A stretch of DNA of 14,155 nucleotides from Kmv42 sp040757455. Its GTDB lineage: Bacteria; Nitrospirota; Thermodesulfovibrionia; Thermodesulfovibrionales; SM23-35. How positions within the stretch are numbered: the first letter of the stretch is position 1; every line of letters starts with the position of its first letter. The notes under the pieces are model-generated. The model saw only the letters and a list, made by a program, of their open reading frames with translations. It did not search any database and had not been told where the DNA came from. Made by a program: the position numbers and the translations under genes. Shown here piece after piece: positions 7,467 through 14,155 of the stretch. The DNA is taken from NCBI GenBank assembly GCA_040757455.1, contig JBFLXE010000065.1, positions 1 to 14,155 of the forward strand. Reading direction: 5' to 3'.

Positions 7467-7940
7467 TTAAAAGGCTGACGGACTTATGACGCCGCCCGCG
7501 GGGTCACCACCGGGCAATCGTATCTCCACAGGTGTCAAGACCGCCGCTAAAGGCGGGGAGTAGCCAAGACCGGTCTCAAAAACCTTGGCAACTGCAATCG
7601 GGTCAGCTCCCGCATCAATGGCACACCGGGAGCAGACATCGGATGTCGCGCCCGCTTCAAGCGCTCCGCTGATAATCTGTTCGAGACTGCCCTGAGCCTC
7701 GATCGCACATTTAATCACAAGGCAGGTATCATGGCCCAACTGAATGCTCGTTCTGGTCACATCCTGCGCGTTCATGCCCTCTGTGATGGTCTTCTTGACA
7801 ACGCTGCAGATATCCTTTTCTTCCTGATAGTTCTTACTAAGGATATCCTTCAATGTGTCTTCTGCAAGGCAGATGCCTGAAAATGCCAGAAAAACAAAGA
7901 CGGAAAAAAGAACAAATGTTAACAAAAATGTCCTATTCAT
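7467..7940 (-). CDS. Secreted protein with three Cys-containing helical repeats, function unknown
   Basis: A 157-residue protein. The chosen start is the ATG at 7940, because AAGGGG (7951-7946) stands 5 nt before it; the GTG at 7946 overlaps that site. The signal peptide is about residues 1-26 (FLAFSGICLAED). Its cysteine has Ile in front, so it is not a good lipobox. The mature part contains three tandem units of about 27-30 residues: DICSVVKKTITEGMNAQDV, TCLVIKCAIEAQGSLEQII and VCSRCAIDAGADPIAVAKV. Each has a Cys, a helix with an A/T-I-x-x-G turn, and a second helix. Five cysteines lie in this region. The tail is Pro/Gly-rich (LPGGDPAGGV). I do not recognise the family. Its end is 5 bp from the convergent metallopeptidase gene. 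Confidence 0.8.
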   Translation of the reverse strand: MNRTFLLTFVLFSVFVFLAFSGICLAEDTLKDILSKNYQEEKDICSVVKKTITEGMNAQDVTRTSIQLGHDTCLVIKCAIEAQGSLEQIISGALEAGATSDVCSRCAIDAGADPIAVAKVFETGLGYSPPLAAVLTPVEIRLPGGDPAGGVISPSAF

Positions 7941-7957
7941 AGTCACCCCTTAGCTTT

Positions 7958-7986
7958 CATATATCAAAAGAAGCCAACTTTGTCAA
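7958..7986 (-). promoter_or_regulatory. Sigma-70-type promoter of the Cys-repeat protein gene
   Basis: On the minus strand a perfect TTGACA (7986-7981) is followed after 17 bp by TATATG (7963-7958). Transcription would start near 7951, just ahead of the AAGGGG site, so the leader would be only about 11 nt. That is short but compatible with the ATG at 7940. The gene therefore need not depend on read-through from hisG. Confidence 0.5.
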
Positions 7987-7997
7987 GAAAAAAGGTC

Positions 7998-8020
7998 AAA
8001 AAGTCCGTCCTCTGGCTTTT
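7998..8020 (-). terminator. Weak Rho-independent terminator candidate after hisG
   Basis: Read on the minus strand, AAAAGCC and GGaCTTTT can pair around a 7-nt loop with one bulged A. T-rich sequence (TTTTTGACCTTTTTT) follows directly. The stem starts inside the hisG stop codon. It has only three G-C pairs, so strength is doubtful. Confidence 0.35.
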
Positions 8021-8894
8021 ACGGGATGACTTTATTCAGCTGGTATTCCACTATCCCTGAGGCTCCCGCCGTCTTGAGTTTAGGGATGATATCGCGCACG
8101 GTCTTTTCGTCAATCATCACCTCGAGAGCGCACCAGTTTTTATCTGACAGATGTGAAATGGTCGGTGAATGCATGGCGGATAGAAGACTCATCACCCGTT
8201 TGAGAGAACTGACAGGTACATTCATCTTAAGACCCACCTTCTCTTCAGCAGCCAGAGCCCCCTTTAGGAGCATTACGATGTTCTCCATTTTCTGCCTCTT
8301 CCACCTCTCGTGCCAGGACTTCTTATTTGCAATAAACCGCGTGCTTGACTCAAGGATGATATCCAGAATTCTCAGATTATTAGCCTTCAGGGAAGTCCCT
8401 GTTTCTGTAAGCTCAACAATAGCATCAGCAAGATGAGGCGGCTTAACTTCTGTTGCGCCCCACGAGAAATCCACCTCCGCCTTGATGCCCTTTGATTTGA
8501 GATAACGCTTCGTAAAACCCACAAGCTCAGTCGCGATACGTTTACCGTTCAGATCCTTTAGTGTTTTTATCTTTGAATCGGTTGGCACTGCAATCACCCA
8601 CTTCACAGGCCGAAGCCCCTCTTTTGCATAGATCAGTTCAGCAACCTCATGCACAGATGCATTTTGTTCCAGTATCCAGTCCCGCCCGGTGAGGCCGCAG
8701 TCAAGAATGCCAGCCTCGACATAGCCCGCCATCTCCTGGGCTCTGATCAATAAAGCTTCAATCTCCGGATCGTCAAAGGTCGGGTAGTAAGAACGTCCTG
8801 ATATTGTTATATGGTAACCGGCCTTCCTGAAGAGTTTTAATGTTGATTCCTGGAGACTGCCTTTTGGAAGACCAAGCTTAAGTATCTTTTTCAT
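8019..8894 (-). CDS. hisG: ATP phosphoribosyltransferase, long form
   Basis: A 291-residue cytoplasmic enzyme catalysing the first step of histidine synthesis, ATP plus PRPP to phosphoribosyl-ATP. It opens with KLGLPKGSLQESTLKLFRKAG. Further family segments are YVEAGILDCGLTGRDWI and the PRPP-binding signature DAIVELTETGTSLKANNLR. The C-terminal 75 or so residues (NVPVSSLKRVMSLLSAMHSP onward, ending GIVEY) form the ACT-like regulatory domain of the long form. This predicts histidine feedback and no need for HisZ. The ATG at 8894 has a GAAGGGAG ribosome-binding site. No other his genes are in the window, so it is separated from at least its immediate pathway partners here. It is head to head with mfd. 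Confidence 0.97.
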   Translation of the reverse strand: MKKILKLGLPKGSLQESTLKLFRKAGYHITISGRSYYPTFDDPEIEALLIRAQEMAGYVEAGILDCGLTGRDWILEQNASVHEVAELIYAKEGLRPVKWVIAVPTDSKIKTLKDLNGKRIATELVGFTKRYLKSKGIKAEVDFSWGATEVKPPHLADAIVELTETGTSLKANNLRILDIILESSTRFIANKKSWHERWKRQKMENIVMLLKGALAAEEKVGLKMNVPVSSLKRVMSLLSAMHSPTISHLSDKNWCALEVMIDEKTVRDIIPKLKTAGASGIVEYQLNKVIP

Positions 8895-8929
8895 AAAGCT
8901 CCCTTCACTTATTATTCCTTAAACTATAT

Positions 8930-8959
8930 ATGATATAATTAGTTATTCTATTTTTTCAA
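8930..8959 (-). promoter_or_regulatory. hisG promoter candidate
   Basis: On the minus strand TTGAAA (8959-8954) is followed after 18 bp by TATCAT (8935-8930); each matches consensus at five of six bases. The predicted start near 8923 gives a leader of about 28 nt, too short for a his leader-peptide attenuator. It overlaps the mfd promoter on the other strand. Confidence 0.45.
8931..8939 (+). promoter_or_regulatory. Extended -10 promoter candidate for mfd
   Basis: TGATATAAT is a perfect TATAAT (8934-8939) with an upstream TG one base away, the extended -10 form. No convincing -35 box lies at 16-18 bp, which extended -10 promoters can tolerate. The predicted start near 8946 gives a leader of about 20 nt before the ATG at 8967. 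Confidence 0.5.
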
Positions 8960-8966
8960 ACTCCGG

Positions 8967-11900
8967 ATGTATTTTAATAGACTTCAGAATCTTCTCAATG
9001 GCTTAAGGAATTCACGTATCTACAACTTGAAAGGGTCTTCCTCCGCTCTGTTTCTTTCTCTTTACGAAGACCCCTTTCTGGCAGTCGAATCGACAGAGGA
9101 ACTGGCAAAGGAACTTTACAGGGACATCAATTTTTTCAGAGATGCACTGAAAAAGGAACCCGTTTTTTTACTACCGGGGCCTGATGGCCCTCGTTCTTCA
9201 GGTGAGAGGGCAAGGGTAATTCATTCGCTGACTGAAAAAAGCTCTTTTGTGACTTCTTTCAAAAATAATACGGCGGCGCTCTGGGATGTGAAGAAAATGG
9301 ACGTTATTCATGTCAAAAAGGCAATGGAGTCGAGCCGTGGAGACATCGAGAAAAGGCTTTCAGAGAACGGGTATAAGAACGTTCCCCTGGTAACTGAAAC
9401 GGGTGAATTCAGCCGCAGAGGATGGATTATCGACATCTTCCCCACCACATCTGAAAAACCTATCAGGCTCGAGTTTTTTGGAGACGAAGTAGAAAACATA
9501 AGAATGTTCGATATCGAGACCCAGAGGTCTTACGCAGATATTTCGGAATTCTCAATATACCCTGCAGTCGATCCGGTCTATGGCATAAGTCTGTTCGAAC
9601 TGATGCGAGGCAAGAGGTTTTTCTTTTCCGAATCGATCCCGGAAAGGGAAAATCTACCTACCGATGGCATTTTTCTCTCCCCGTATTCTTTCGAGGGTGC
9701 CGGTCACGACGCAGGGCTTCTCTCGATAAGAGGACTGGGCATCTTGCCCGAAGAAAGGAAGCATCTGGAACACCTGCCGCAAAGGATCAGATGCCTCGCG
9801 GAAGAAAATCGTGTCGCTCTCATATCTTCTTCGGAAGGTCAGGCAGAAAGACTGAAGAACATATTGAGAGACGGAGGCGTTATTGCTCCTATTGTTGACA
9901 GGACGGAGATATTTGAATATCAGGGTCGGGTTTCGATATCCATTGGTGAACTCTCATCAGGATTTTTTATAGATGGATTGTTGCTTCTCACTGAAAAAGA
10001 GATATTCGGCGGCAGACCCGGCTTCAGACCCATTAAGAAATCGAGAGTCTCAAAACTTCTTACGAGTCTGGACGATCTCAGACCAGGAGATTTTGTGGTC
10101 CACAGGGATCATGGGATAGGAAGATTTAGAGTGCTTCTGCGCCAGAGCATAGAAGGGACTGAAGAAGACCTGATGCTTATCGACTATGAGGACGGAAGGT
10201 TATATCTCCCGCTTCAGGGCATTAACGCTATCCACAAATATCATTCTGAAGAGGGCATTGTCCCGAAAGTCGACAGATTAGGCGGCAGAACCTGGCAAAG
10301 GACAAGGAAGAAAATTGAAAGGAAGATACAACAGTTGGCCCAAAAACTTCTGCGCCTTTATGCGGAAAGAGAGGTTCACAAAGGTTTCTCCTTTAGCCAG
10401 GACACCGAACTTCATTACGAATTTGACAGCTTCTTTTCTTATGAAGAGACCCCTGACCAGTTTAAGGCAATAGCCGACATCAAAAAAGATATGGAATCCG
10501 AAAAACCTATGGAAAGGCTTCTCTGCGGTGATGTTGGCTACGGCAAGACCGAGGTAGCTATGCGGGCGGCGTTCAAGGCGGTATATGATGGCATGCAGGT
10601 CGCACTGCTCGTCCCAACAACAATTTTATGTGAGCAACATTACAGGACTTTCAAAACACGATTTTCAGCCTTTCCGGTAAACATAGATTTTATGAGCCGG
10701 TTCAAATCGAGGAGGGAACAGAAGGAAACACTCAGGGCCCTGGCATACGGCGACGTCGACATCTTAATAGGAACCCATAGCCTGCTGGCAAAGGATGTTC
10801 ACTTTCACAAGCTCGGCCTGCTCATCATAGATGAGGAACACAGATTCGGTGTCAGGCAGAAAGAAAAATTGAAGGAACTTAAGAAGGGTGTAGACGTTCT
10901 GACTTTGACTGCCACACCCATACCAAGAACACTCTATATGGCACTCTCGGACATTCGGGATATGAGCGTGATCGAGACACCCCCCGAGGAGAGACTCGCC
11001 GTCAAGAGCGCCGTGTCTCTCTTTGACAAAGAATTGATTTGCAATGCCATAAGAGAGGAAATAGCGCGTAATGGACAGGTCTTCTTTGTCCATAATAGGG
11101 TTAAAGATATTTACAAAATTGCGGCCTTCATTGCCGCACTGCTGCCCTCAGCAAGAACAGCCGTCGCTCATGGTCAGATGCCAGAAAAAGAACTCGAAAA
11201 GGTGATGCATGAATTCTACGATCAGAAGATAGATGTCCTTGTCTCAACGGCTATAATTGGTTCAGGTCTCGATATCCCGACGGCCAATACAATCATCATT
11301 AACAGAGCCGACCTGATGGGTCTTGCCGATCTGTATCAGCTAAGAGGGCGCGTCGGAAGGGGCAACGTCCGAGCATACGCATACTTTATCGTTCCCGGCG
11401 AGGATATCATTACTGAAGAAGCCAAAAAGAGGCTGCAGGCGATACAGGAGATGAGCTATCTGGGGGCTGGCTTCAGGCTTGCCCTCAAAGACCTTGAGAT
11501 CAGGGGGGCTGGGAACATCCTCGGCCCTGAACAGTCAGGCCATATTCATGCCGTTGGCTTTGACCTTTACATGGAGATGCTGGAGAAGGCCGTAGCGGAA
11601 CTGCGAGGCGTCAAAATTGAAGAAGAATTTGAGCCGTCCGTCAGCCTGAAGGTTAAGGCATTCATACCGGAATATTATATTGACGACATAACGCTCAGGC
11701 TCAGCACCTACAGGAAAATCGCCGCTTCAAAGACAGAAGACGCGTTAGACGACATAAGGTCGGAGATGGAGGACCGTTTCGGAAAGATACCTGCAGAAGC
11801 CGAAAATCTCATCGAAGTGATGCGACTGAAGATAATGGCGCGTAAATTGTTTATAGCAAATATCAAGGAAGTTGATGGAAGGGTAAGGATGATTTTCTCC

Positions 11901-12080
11901 CCTGAAACAAAAGTGGAACCACGGAACATTTTCGCATTGCGCGATAAAGTAGGAACGGGCATGAAATATCTTCCCGAAGGCTTCGAGCTAGATTTTACAG
12001 GCTTCAGTCGGGACAAAGTGAACAAAGAACTATTCGAGGTTATGCATACATTGAGCAAAAGCTCCTCTTTACTTGTATAG
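8967..12080 (+). CDS. mfd: Transcription-repair coupling factor Mfd
   Basis: A 1037-residue DNA translocase that removes stalled RNA polymerase and recruits UvrA. The N-terminal UvrB-like module covers about 25-215 (GEFSRRGWIIDIFPTTSEKP). The RNA polymerase-interacting CarD-like domain starts at about 371 (PGDFVVHRDHGIGRF). Helicase motifs follow: Walker A GDVGYGKT (521-528), DEEH box (622-625), TATPIPRTL (648-656) and motif VI QLRGRVGRG (791-799). The TRCF C-terminal domain is at about 895-1000 (SLKVKAFIPEYYIDDITLRL). E. coli Mfd is about 1150 residues. The shortfall is in the N-terminal module, where the region between about 45 and 95 is compressed; the motor is complete. The ribosome-binding site before the ATG is poor (CTCCGG), so the exact start is less sure than the identity. 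Confidence 0.97.
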   Translation: MYFNRLQNLLNGLRNSRIYNLKGSSSALFLSLYEDPFLAVESTEELAKELYRDINFFRDALKKEPVFLLPGPDGPRSSGERARVIHSLTEKSSFVTSFKNNTAALWDVKKMDVIHVKKAMESSRGDIEKRLSENGYKNVPLVTETGEFSRRGWIIDIFPTTSEKPIRLEFFGDEVENIRMFDIETQRSYADISEFSIYPAVDPVYGISLFELMRGKRFFFSESIPERENLPTDGIFLSPYSFEGAGHDAGLLSIRGLGILPEERKHLEHLPQRIRCLAEENRVALISSSEGQAERLKNILRDGGVIAPIVDRTEIFEYQGRVSISIGELSSGFFIDGLLLLTEKEIFGGRPGFRPIKKSRVSKLLTSLDDLRPGDFVVHRDHGIGRFRVLLRQSIEGTEEDLMLIDYEDGRLYLPLQGINAIHKYHSEEGIVPKVDRLGGRTWQRTRKKIERKIQQLAQKLLRLYAEREVHKGFSFSQDTELHYEFDSFFSYEETPDQFKAIADIKKDMESEKPMERLLCGDVGYGKTEVAMRAAFKAVYDGMQVALLVPTTILCEQHYRTFKTRFSAFPVNIDFMSRFKSRREQKETLRALAYGDVDILIGTHSLLAKDVHFHKLGLLIIDEEHRFGVRQKEKLKELKKGVDVLTLTATPIPRTLYMALSDIRDMSVIETPPEERLAVKSAVSLFDKELICNAIREEIARNGQVFFVHNRVKDIYKIAAFIAALLPSARTAVAHGQMPEKELEKVMHEFYDQKIDVLVSTAIIGSGLDIPTANTIIINRADLMGLADLYQLRGRVGRGNVRAYAYFIVPGEDIITEEAKKRLQAIQEMSYLGAGFRLALKDLEIRGAGNILGPEQSGHIHAVGFDLYMEMLEKAVAELRGVKIEEEFEPSVSLKVKAFIPEYYIDDITLRLSTYRKIAASKTEDALDDIRSEMEDRFGKIPAEAENLIEVMRLKIMARKLFIANIKEVDGRVRMIFSPETKVEPRNIFALRDKVGTGMKYLPEGFELDFTGFSRDKVNKELFEVMHTLSKSSSLLV

Positions 12081-12114
12081 GTCTTTCTGATAACTTTAAT
12101 AGCAGTACAAATTG

Positions 12115-12825
12115 ATGAGAAAATACATAATATTTATTTTTTTATCGGTTTTGCTTTACGCCTGTGCAAGCACTCTTTCAGAAGAACGCAGGCAGGAGGC
12201 CAGCGCGCATTATCAGCTCGGCGTATCTTATCTCAATGACAACAATATTCAGCCTGCTTTTGTCGAATTTCAGAAGGCACTGGACATGAATCCGCATGAC
12301 ACAAATGTTCACAATGCCATCGGGGTCATTTATCTTGAGAAACTCGAAGACTATCCCATGGCCATAAATCATTTCAAGGAGGCTTTGAGAATAGACCAGA
12401 ATTTTTCAGAGGCTTCGAATAATCTGGGTAACGCATATGCTAAGACAGGGGAATACGATAAAGCAATAGAATTCTACAAGAAAGCAACTTCGAACCCTCT
12501 TTATCCGAATGCTGCTTTGGCATTAAATAACCTGGCTATGGTATATTACAGGCTCTCAAAATATGATGAAGCCATCAGTACCTTTAAGGAGGCTCTTAAG
12601 AGACATTCCGATTTCCATCAGCCTTATTACGGGCTTGCACTGTCATACAATGCAAAAGGACAATATGGCGATGCGTCCTTAGCCATCTCCCGCGCTATTG
12701 AACTTGATCCTTTTTACAGAAACGACAGAGAGAAAGCAATAAAGGATCTTAAAGACAGGAAACTTAGGGCCAGAGGCGCAGAAGAAAAAGATATTATTGA
12801 TTATCTTGAGATCCTCAATTATTAA
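12115..12825 (+). CDS. TPR lipoprotein, PilF/PilW-like
   Basis: A 236-residue protein; the ATG at 12115 is preferred over the TTG one codon earlier. The signal peptide ends in LLYAC with the lipid-attachment Cys17. Tyr at the -2 position is unusual, but the site is otherwise lipobox-like, and Ala18 after the Cys favours outer-membrane sorting. Five TPR units follow, from about 28 to 205, each of about 34-36 residues. Examples are YQLGVSYLNDNNIQPAFVEF, NLGNAYAKTGEYDKAIEFYK and NLAMVYYRLSKYDEAISTFK. PilF/PilW is the outer-membrane lipoprotein that stabilises the type IV pilus secretin, with this size and layout. No pilus gene is in view, so a general TPR lipoprotein is the alternative. It starts 34 bp after mfd with a weak ribosome-binding site. 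Confidence 0.75.
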   Translation: MRKYIIFIFLSVLLYACASTLSEERRQEASAHYQLGVSYLNDNNIQPAFVEFQKALDMNPHDTNVHNAIGVIYLEKLEDYPMAINHFKEALRIDQNFSEASNNLGNAYAKTGEYDKAIEFYKKATSNPLYPNAALALNNLAMVYYRLSKYDEAISTFKEALKRHSDFHQPYYGLALSYNAKGQYGDASLAISRAIELDPFYRNDREKAIKDLKDRKLRARGAEEKDIIDYLEILNY

Positions 12826-12837
12826 CCACCATAAATT

Positions 12838-12917
<80 letters not shown>

Positions 12918-12962
12918 TAAAATCAAGCACTTAGCAGACCGCTGCATTTCCTAACACCTCCT

Positions 12963-12984
12963 GGGGACTAATTTGGGGGACTAA
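12963..12984. repeat. Tandem pair of GGGGACTAA, 13-bp period
   Basis: GGGGACTAA occurs at 12963-12971 and again at 12976-12984, one helical turn and a bit apart. The second copy contains the stop codon of the integrase remnant. A third copy lies at 13397-13405. Such short directly repeated sites next to a tRNA and an integrase could be integrase arm-binding sites. Confidence 0.6.
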
Positions 12985-13409
12985 TCTGACCAGACAACAT
13001 CTTGTGGTATTTCTTCATTTTCGATACTTTTCTTTTGCTCGATTCCAAGACTTGACAGGCGGTTTATAGCGTCCCTTTTCATCTGCTCAGCATGATGAAG
13101 ATACCGCTTCGTCATCTCCATAGAGGCATGTCCCATGAGGCTCTGAATCACAAAGATATCCGCACCGTTTTTAGCCATTAAGGTTCCATACATGTGTCTG
13201 ATGTCATACATCCTCACTTTCTTTTTGATTCCAGCTTTCCTTAGGGCAGTTTTCCAGCTTCGCCGGAGTTTGCTGACAGGATTTCCATTGTAATCAATGA
13301 TGTAATCACTCTTGGCTTCTTTACACTTTTCTTTGAGCCTTTCCAGAAAGTCAGCTTTTAATTGAACAACTCTCGGCTTTGTCTTGGTCTGATTCTGGGG
13401 ACTAAATTT
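12981..13409 (-). pseudogene. Tyrosine recombinase (integrase), C-terminal remnant
   Basis: An open frame of 142 codons with no credible start runs from an in-frame TGA at 13412-13410 down to the TAG at 12983-12981. It encodes the second half of a phage/island integrase catalytic domain. The beta-hairpin lysine region is TKTKPRVVQL. It is followed by SWKTALRKAGIKKK, the box-II segment MYDIRHMYGTLMAKNGAD (Tyr where His is commonest, Arg and His kept), MGHASMEMT and the catalytic Tyr in KRYLHH. The N-terminal DNA-binding domains and the first catalytic Arg are missing. A GTG at 13217 could start a 78-residue product, but that lies inside the fold. It reads towards the tRNA-Pro gene, a classic island-end arrangement. 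It is inactive unless the other part is supplied elsewhere. Confidence 0.85.
13397..13405. repeat. Third GGGGACTAA copy at the integrase breakpoint
   Basis: Same orientation as the pair at 12963-12984; the shared core extends to CTGGGGACTAA with the first copy. Recognisable integrase sequence ends within a few codons of this copy and the frame is closed just beyond it, so it marks the place where homology is lost. Confidence 0.6.
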
Positions 13410-13664
13410 TCATTTCAGAGGCATTCACTGATTAATTTTATTTTTTTCTTCCCTTGATATTATTGAATTTTCATATTGCGAATATTGCAACTTCCTGCCT
13501 ACTATAAAAATGTTCGATTATCATTTCCACTTCTTCTGTTTTCATCAAAATATGTACCAAAAGAGTTTATCCTATCTTTAATGAAGCGGATTGCCAAAGT
13601 CTATACCAAAAAGTAGTAATTTAGAAATGTAATCCAGATTTTAGCTTAAATCTGGATCAATTTA
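13410..13664. other. AT-rich stretch without a supported gene
   Basis: All frames are closed at short intervals. The only ATG-started minus-strand frame noticed is 24 codons (13545 to 13471), without a clear ribosome-binding site. A palindromic TTGCGAATATTGCAA lies near 13476-13490. Composition is clearly richer in A and T than the core genes to the left, as expected for decayed mobile DNA. Confidence 0.5.
13632..13657. repeat. Perfect 10-bp inverted repeat
   Basis: ATCCAGATTT (13632-13641) and AAATCTGGAT (13648-13657) are exact reverse complements around a 6-nt loop. It could be a weak transcription terminator, although the following sequence has no strong T run, or a remnant end of a mobile element. 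It stands 22 bp upstream of the broken coiled-coil ORF. Confidence 0.6.
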
Positions 13665-13679
13665 TTGGGGCAGTCAGTT

Positions 13680-13978
13680 TTGGAGGAAGACAGCGACAGC
13701 ATAAATAAAGATGCCCTTGACATGATCACCGACGAGAAGATTTTATTGAAGAGTAAGCTTGACGTCGCAGAGGAGCACGTGCAAAAGAAAAATGGAGAAC
13801 TGTAGAATTAAAGAGACAATATGACGATCTCGAAAAAGAGTATCTTTTTTTACAGAGGGCAGCAGAGGTAAGGGATTCAAGAAAAGATGACCTCTGGTTC
13901 AAAAATAGAAGCCCTATCTATCAACTCCTCTCACGAAAAAATTCTGTAATGCTAAAACAGACGTCCAAGGTCATATAG
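13680..13978 (+). pseudogene. Small coiled-coil protein gene, broken by a one-base shift in a poly-A run
   Basis: Frame one starts at TTG 13680 (or TTG 13665) and reads EEDSDSINKDALDMITDEK, then LLKSKLDVAEEHVQKK. It stops at TAG 13803-13805. The -1 frame continues with TVELKRQYDDLEKEYLFLQ, RAAEVRDSRKDDLWFKNRSP and a basic end, stopping at TAG 13976-13978. Joining the frames at the AAAAA run (13788-13792) gives one charged, heptad-rich helical protein of about 100 residues, so the two pieces very probably come from one gene. I do not recognise the family. The break may be a real mutation, a sequencing error in the homopolymer, or much less likely programmed slippage. Confidence 0.55.
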
Positions 13979-14033
13979 GTATCTCCAACTCATAACACAT
14001 CACTGTACCGAGGCATTAAATATGAATAATCTT

Positions 14034-14155
14034 TAGCCCAGATAATTCATAAATTCTGCTGAAAAAAATAGCCAACAATCCTGAGAGCTTTGGTATTATT
14101 AAGTTTGCAAAGGCTCAAAACCAAAGAAAGGATGGTTGGCTATATGACAGAGTGT
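14034..14155 (+). mobile_element. Probable left end of an insertion sequence with the first transposase codons (runs off the right edge)
   Basis: Sequence from about 14034 (TAGCCCAGATAATTCATAA) leads into a leader hairpin and then an open frame, ATG at 14132 or 14144 (MTEC), that reaches the window end. The layout of short leader, structured ribosome-binding region and immediate ORF is typical of an insertion sequence. The terminal motif and the MTEC start remind me of IS1380-like elements, but only four to eight codons are visible, so the family is a guess. Confidence 0.35.
14058..14143 (+). repeat. Hairpin arms pairing the ribosome-binding region of the edge ORF
   Basis: ATAGCCAACAATCCT (14058-14072) pairs at 14 of 15 positions with AGGATGGTTGGCTAT (14129-14143), around a 56-nt loop. 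The 3' arm contains the AAGGA-like ribosome-binding region and ends right at the ATG at 14144. In RNA reading in from the left the ribosome site would be masked. Confidence 0.6.

Noticed and set aside
7540..7557. CCGCC-loop-GGCGG hairpin as terminator of the metallopeptidase operon
   Set aside because: It lies within the convergent coding sequence and has no following T run.
8026..8436. 136-codon plus-strand open frame inside hisG
   Set aside because: Antisense shadow of a clear hisG gene, with no ribosome-binding site and no recognisable product.
13471..13545. 24-codon minus-strand ORF in the island
   Set aside because: Too short, no clear ribosome-binding site, and no family resemblance.

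Overview
The window looks like chromosomal DNA of a Gram-negative bacterium. It carries an outer-membrane beta-barrel protein, a Wza-like periplasmic export protein, a bacterial tyrosine kinase for polysaccharide assembly, a PilF/PilW-like lipoprotein, long-form HisG and Mfd. Gene style (the HAMP-only membrane protein, long-form HisG, and mfd followed by a TPR lipoprotein) suggests Nitrospirota or a Desulfobacterota-like lineage. That placement is a guess from family resemblance, not a measurement.

Left part (1-5397, all minus strand): an exopolysaccharide/O-antigen export operon. Read in transcription order it encodes a SPOR-like plus beta-barrel outer-membrane protein, a small secreted Wza-like SLBB protein, a Wzz/BY-kinase fusion, and the start of an O-antigen ligase/polymerase that runs off the left edge. 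A good sigma-70-type promoter precedes the operon. The Wza-like protein lacks the C-terminal outer-membrane helix of E. coli Wza, so the barrel protein may supply the outer-membrane pore (a split translocon).

Middle left (5567-7461, plus strand): a tight three-gene unit diverging from the export operon. It encodes a membrane-anchored SurA/parvulin-like protein with a degenerate isomerase region, a two-helix HAMP protein with no output domain, and a small secreted HEXXH metallopeptidase. It converges on a minus-strand gene for a secreted protein made of three Cys-bearing helical repeats.

Middle right (8019-12825): hisG (minus) and mfd (plus) are head to head over a 72-bp intergenic region with overlapping promoter candidates. 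mfd is followed by a TPR lipoprotein gene.

Right part (12838-14155): a tRNA-Pro(UGG) gene followed by AT-rich accessory DNA. This holds the C-terminal remnant of a tyrosine recombinase, three short GGGGACTAA repeats, a perfect inverted repeat, a small coiled-coil ORF broken at a poly-A run, and at the very edge a probable insertion-sequence left end with the first codons of its transposase behind a hairpin that pairs the ribosome-binding region. This is a decayed island integrated at a tRNA gene.
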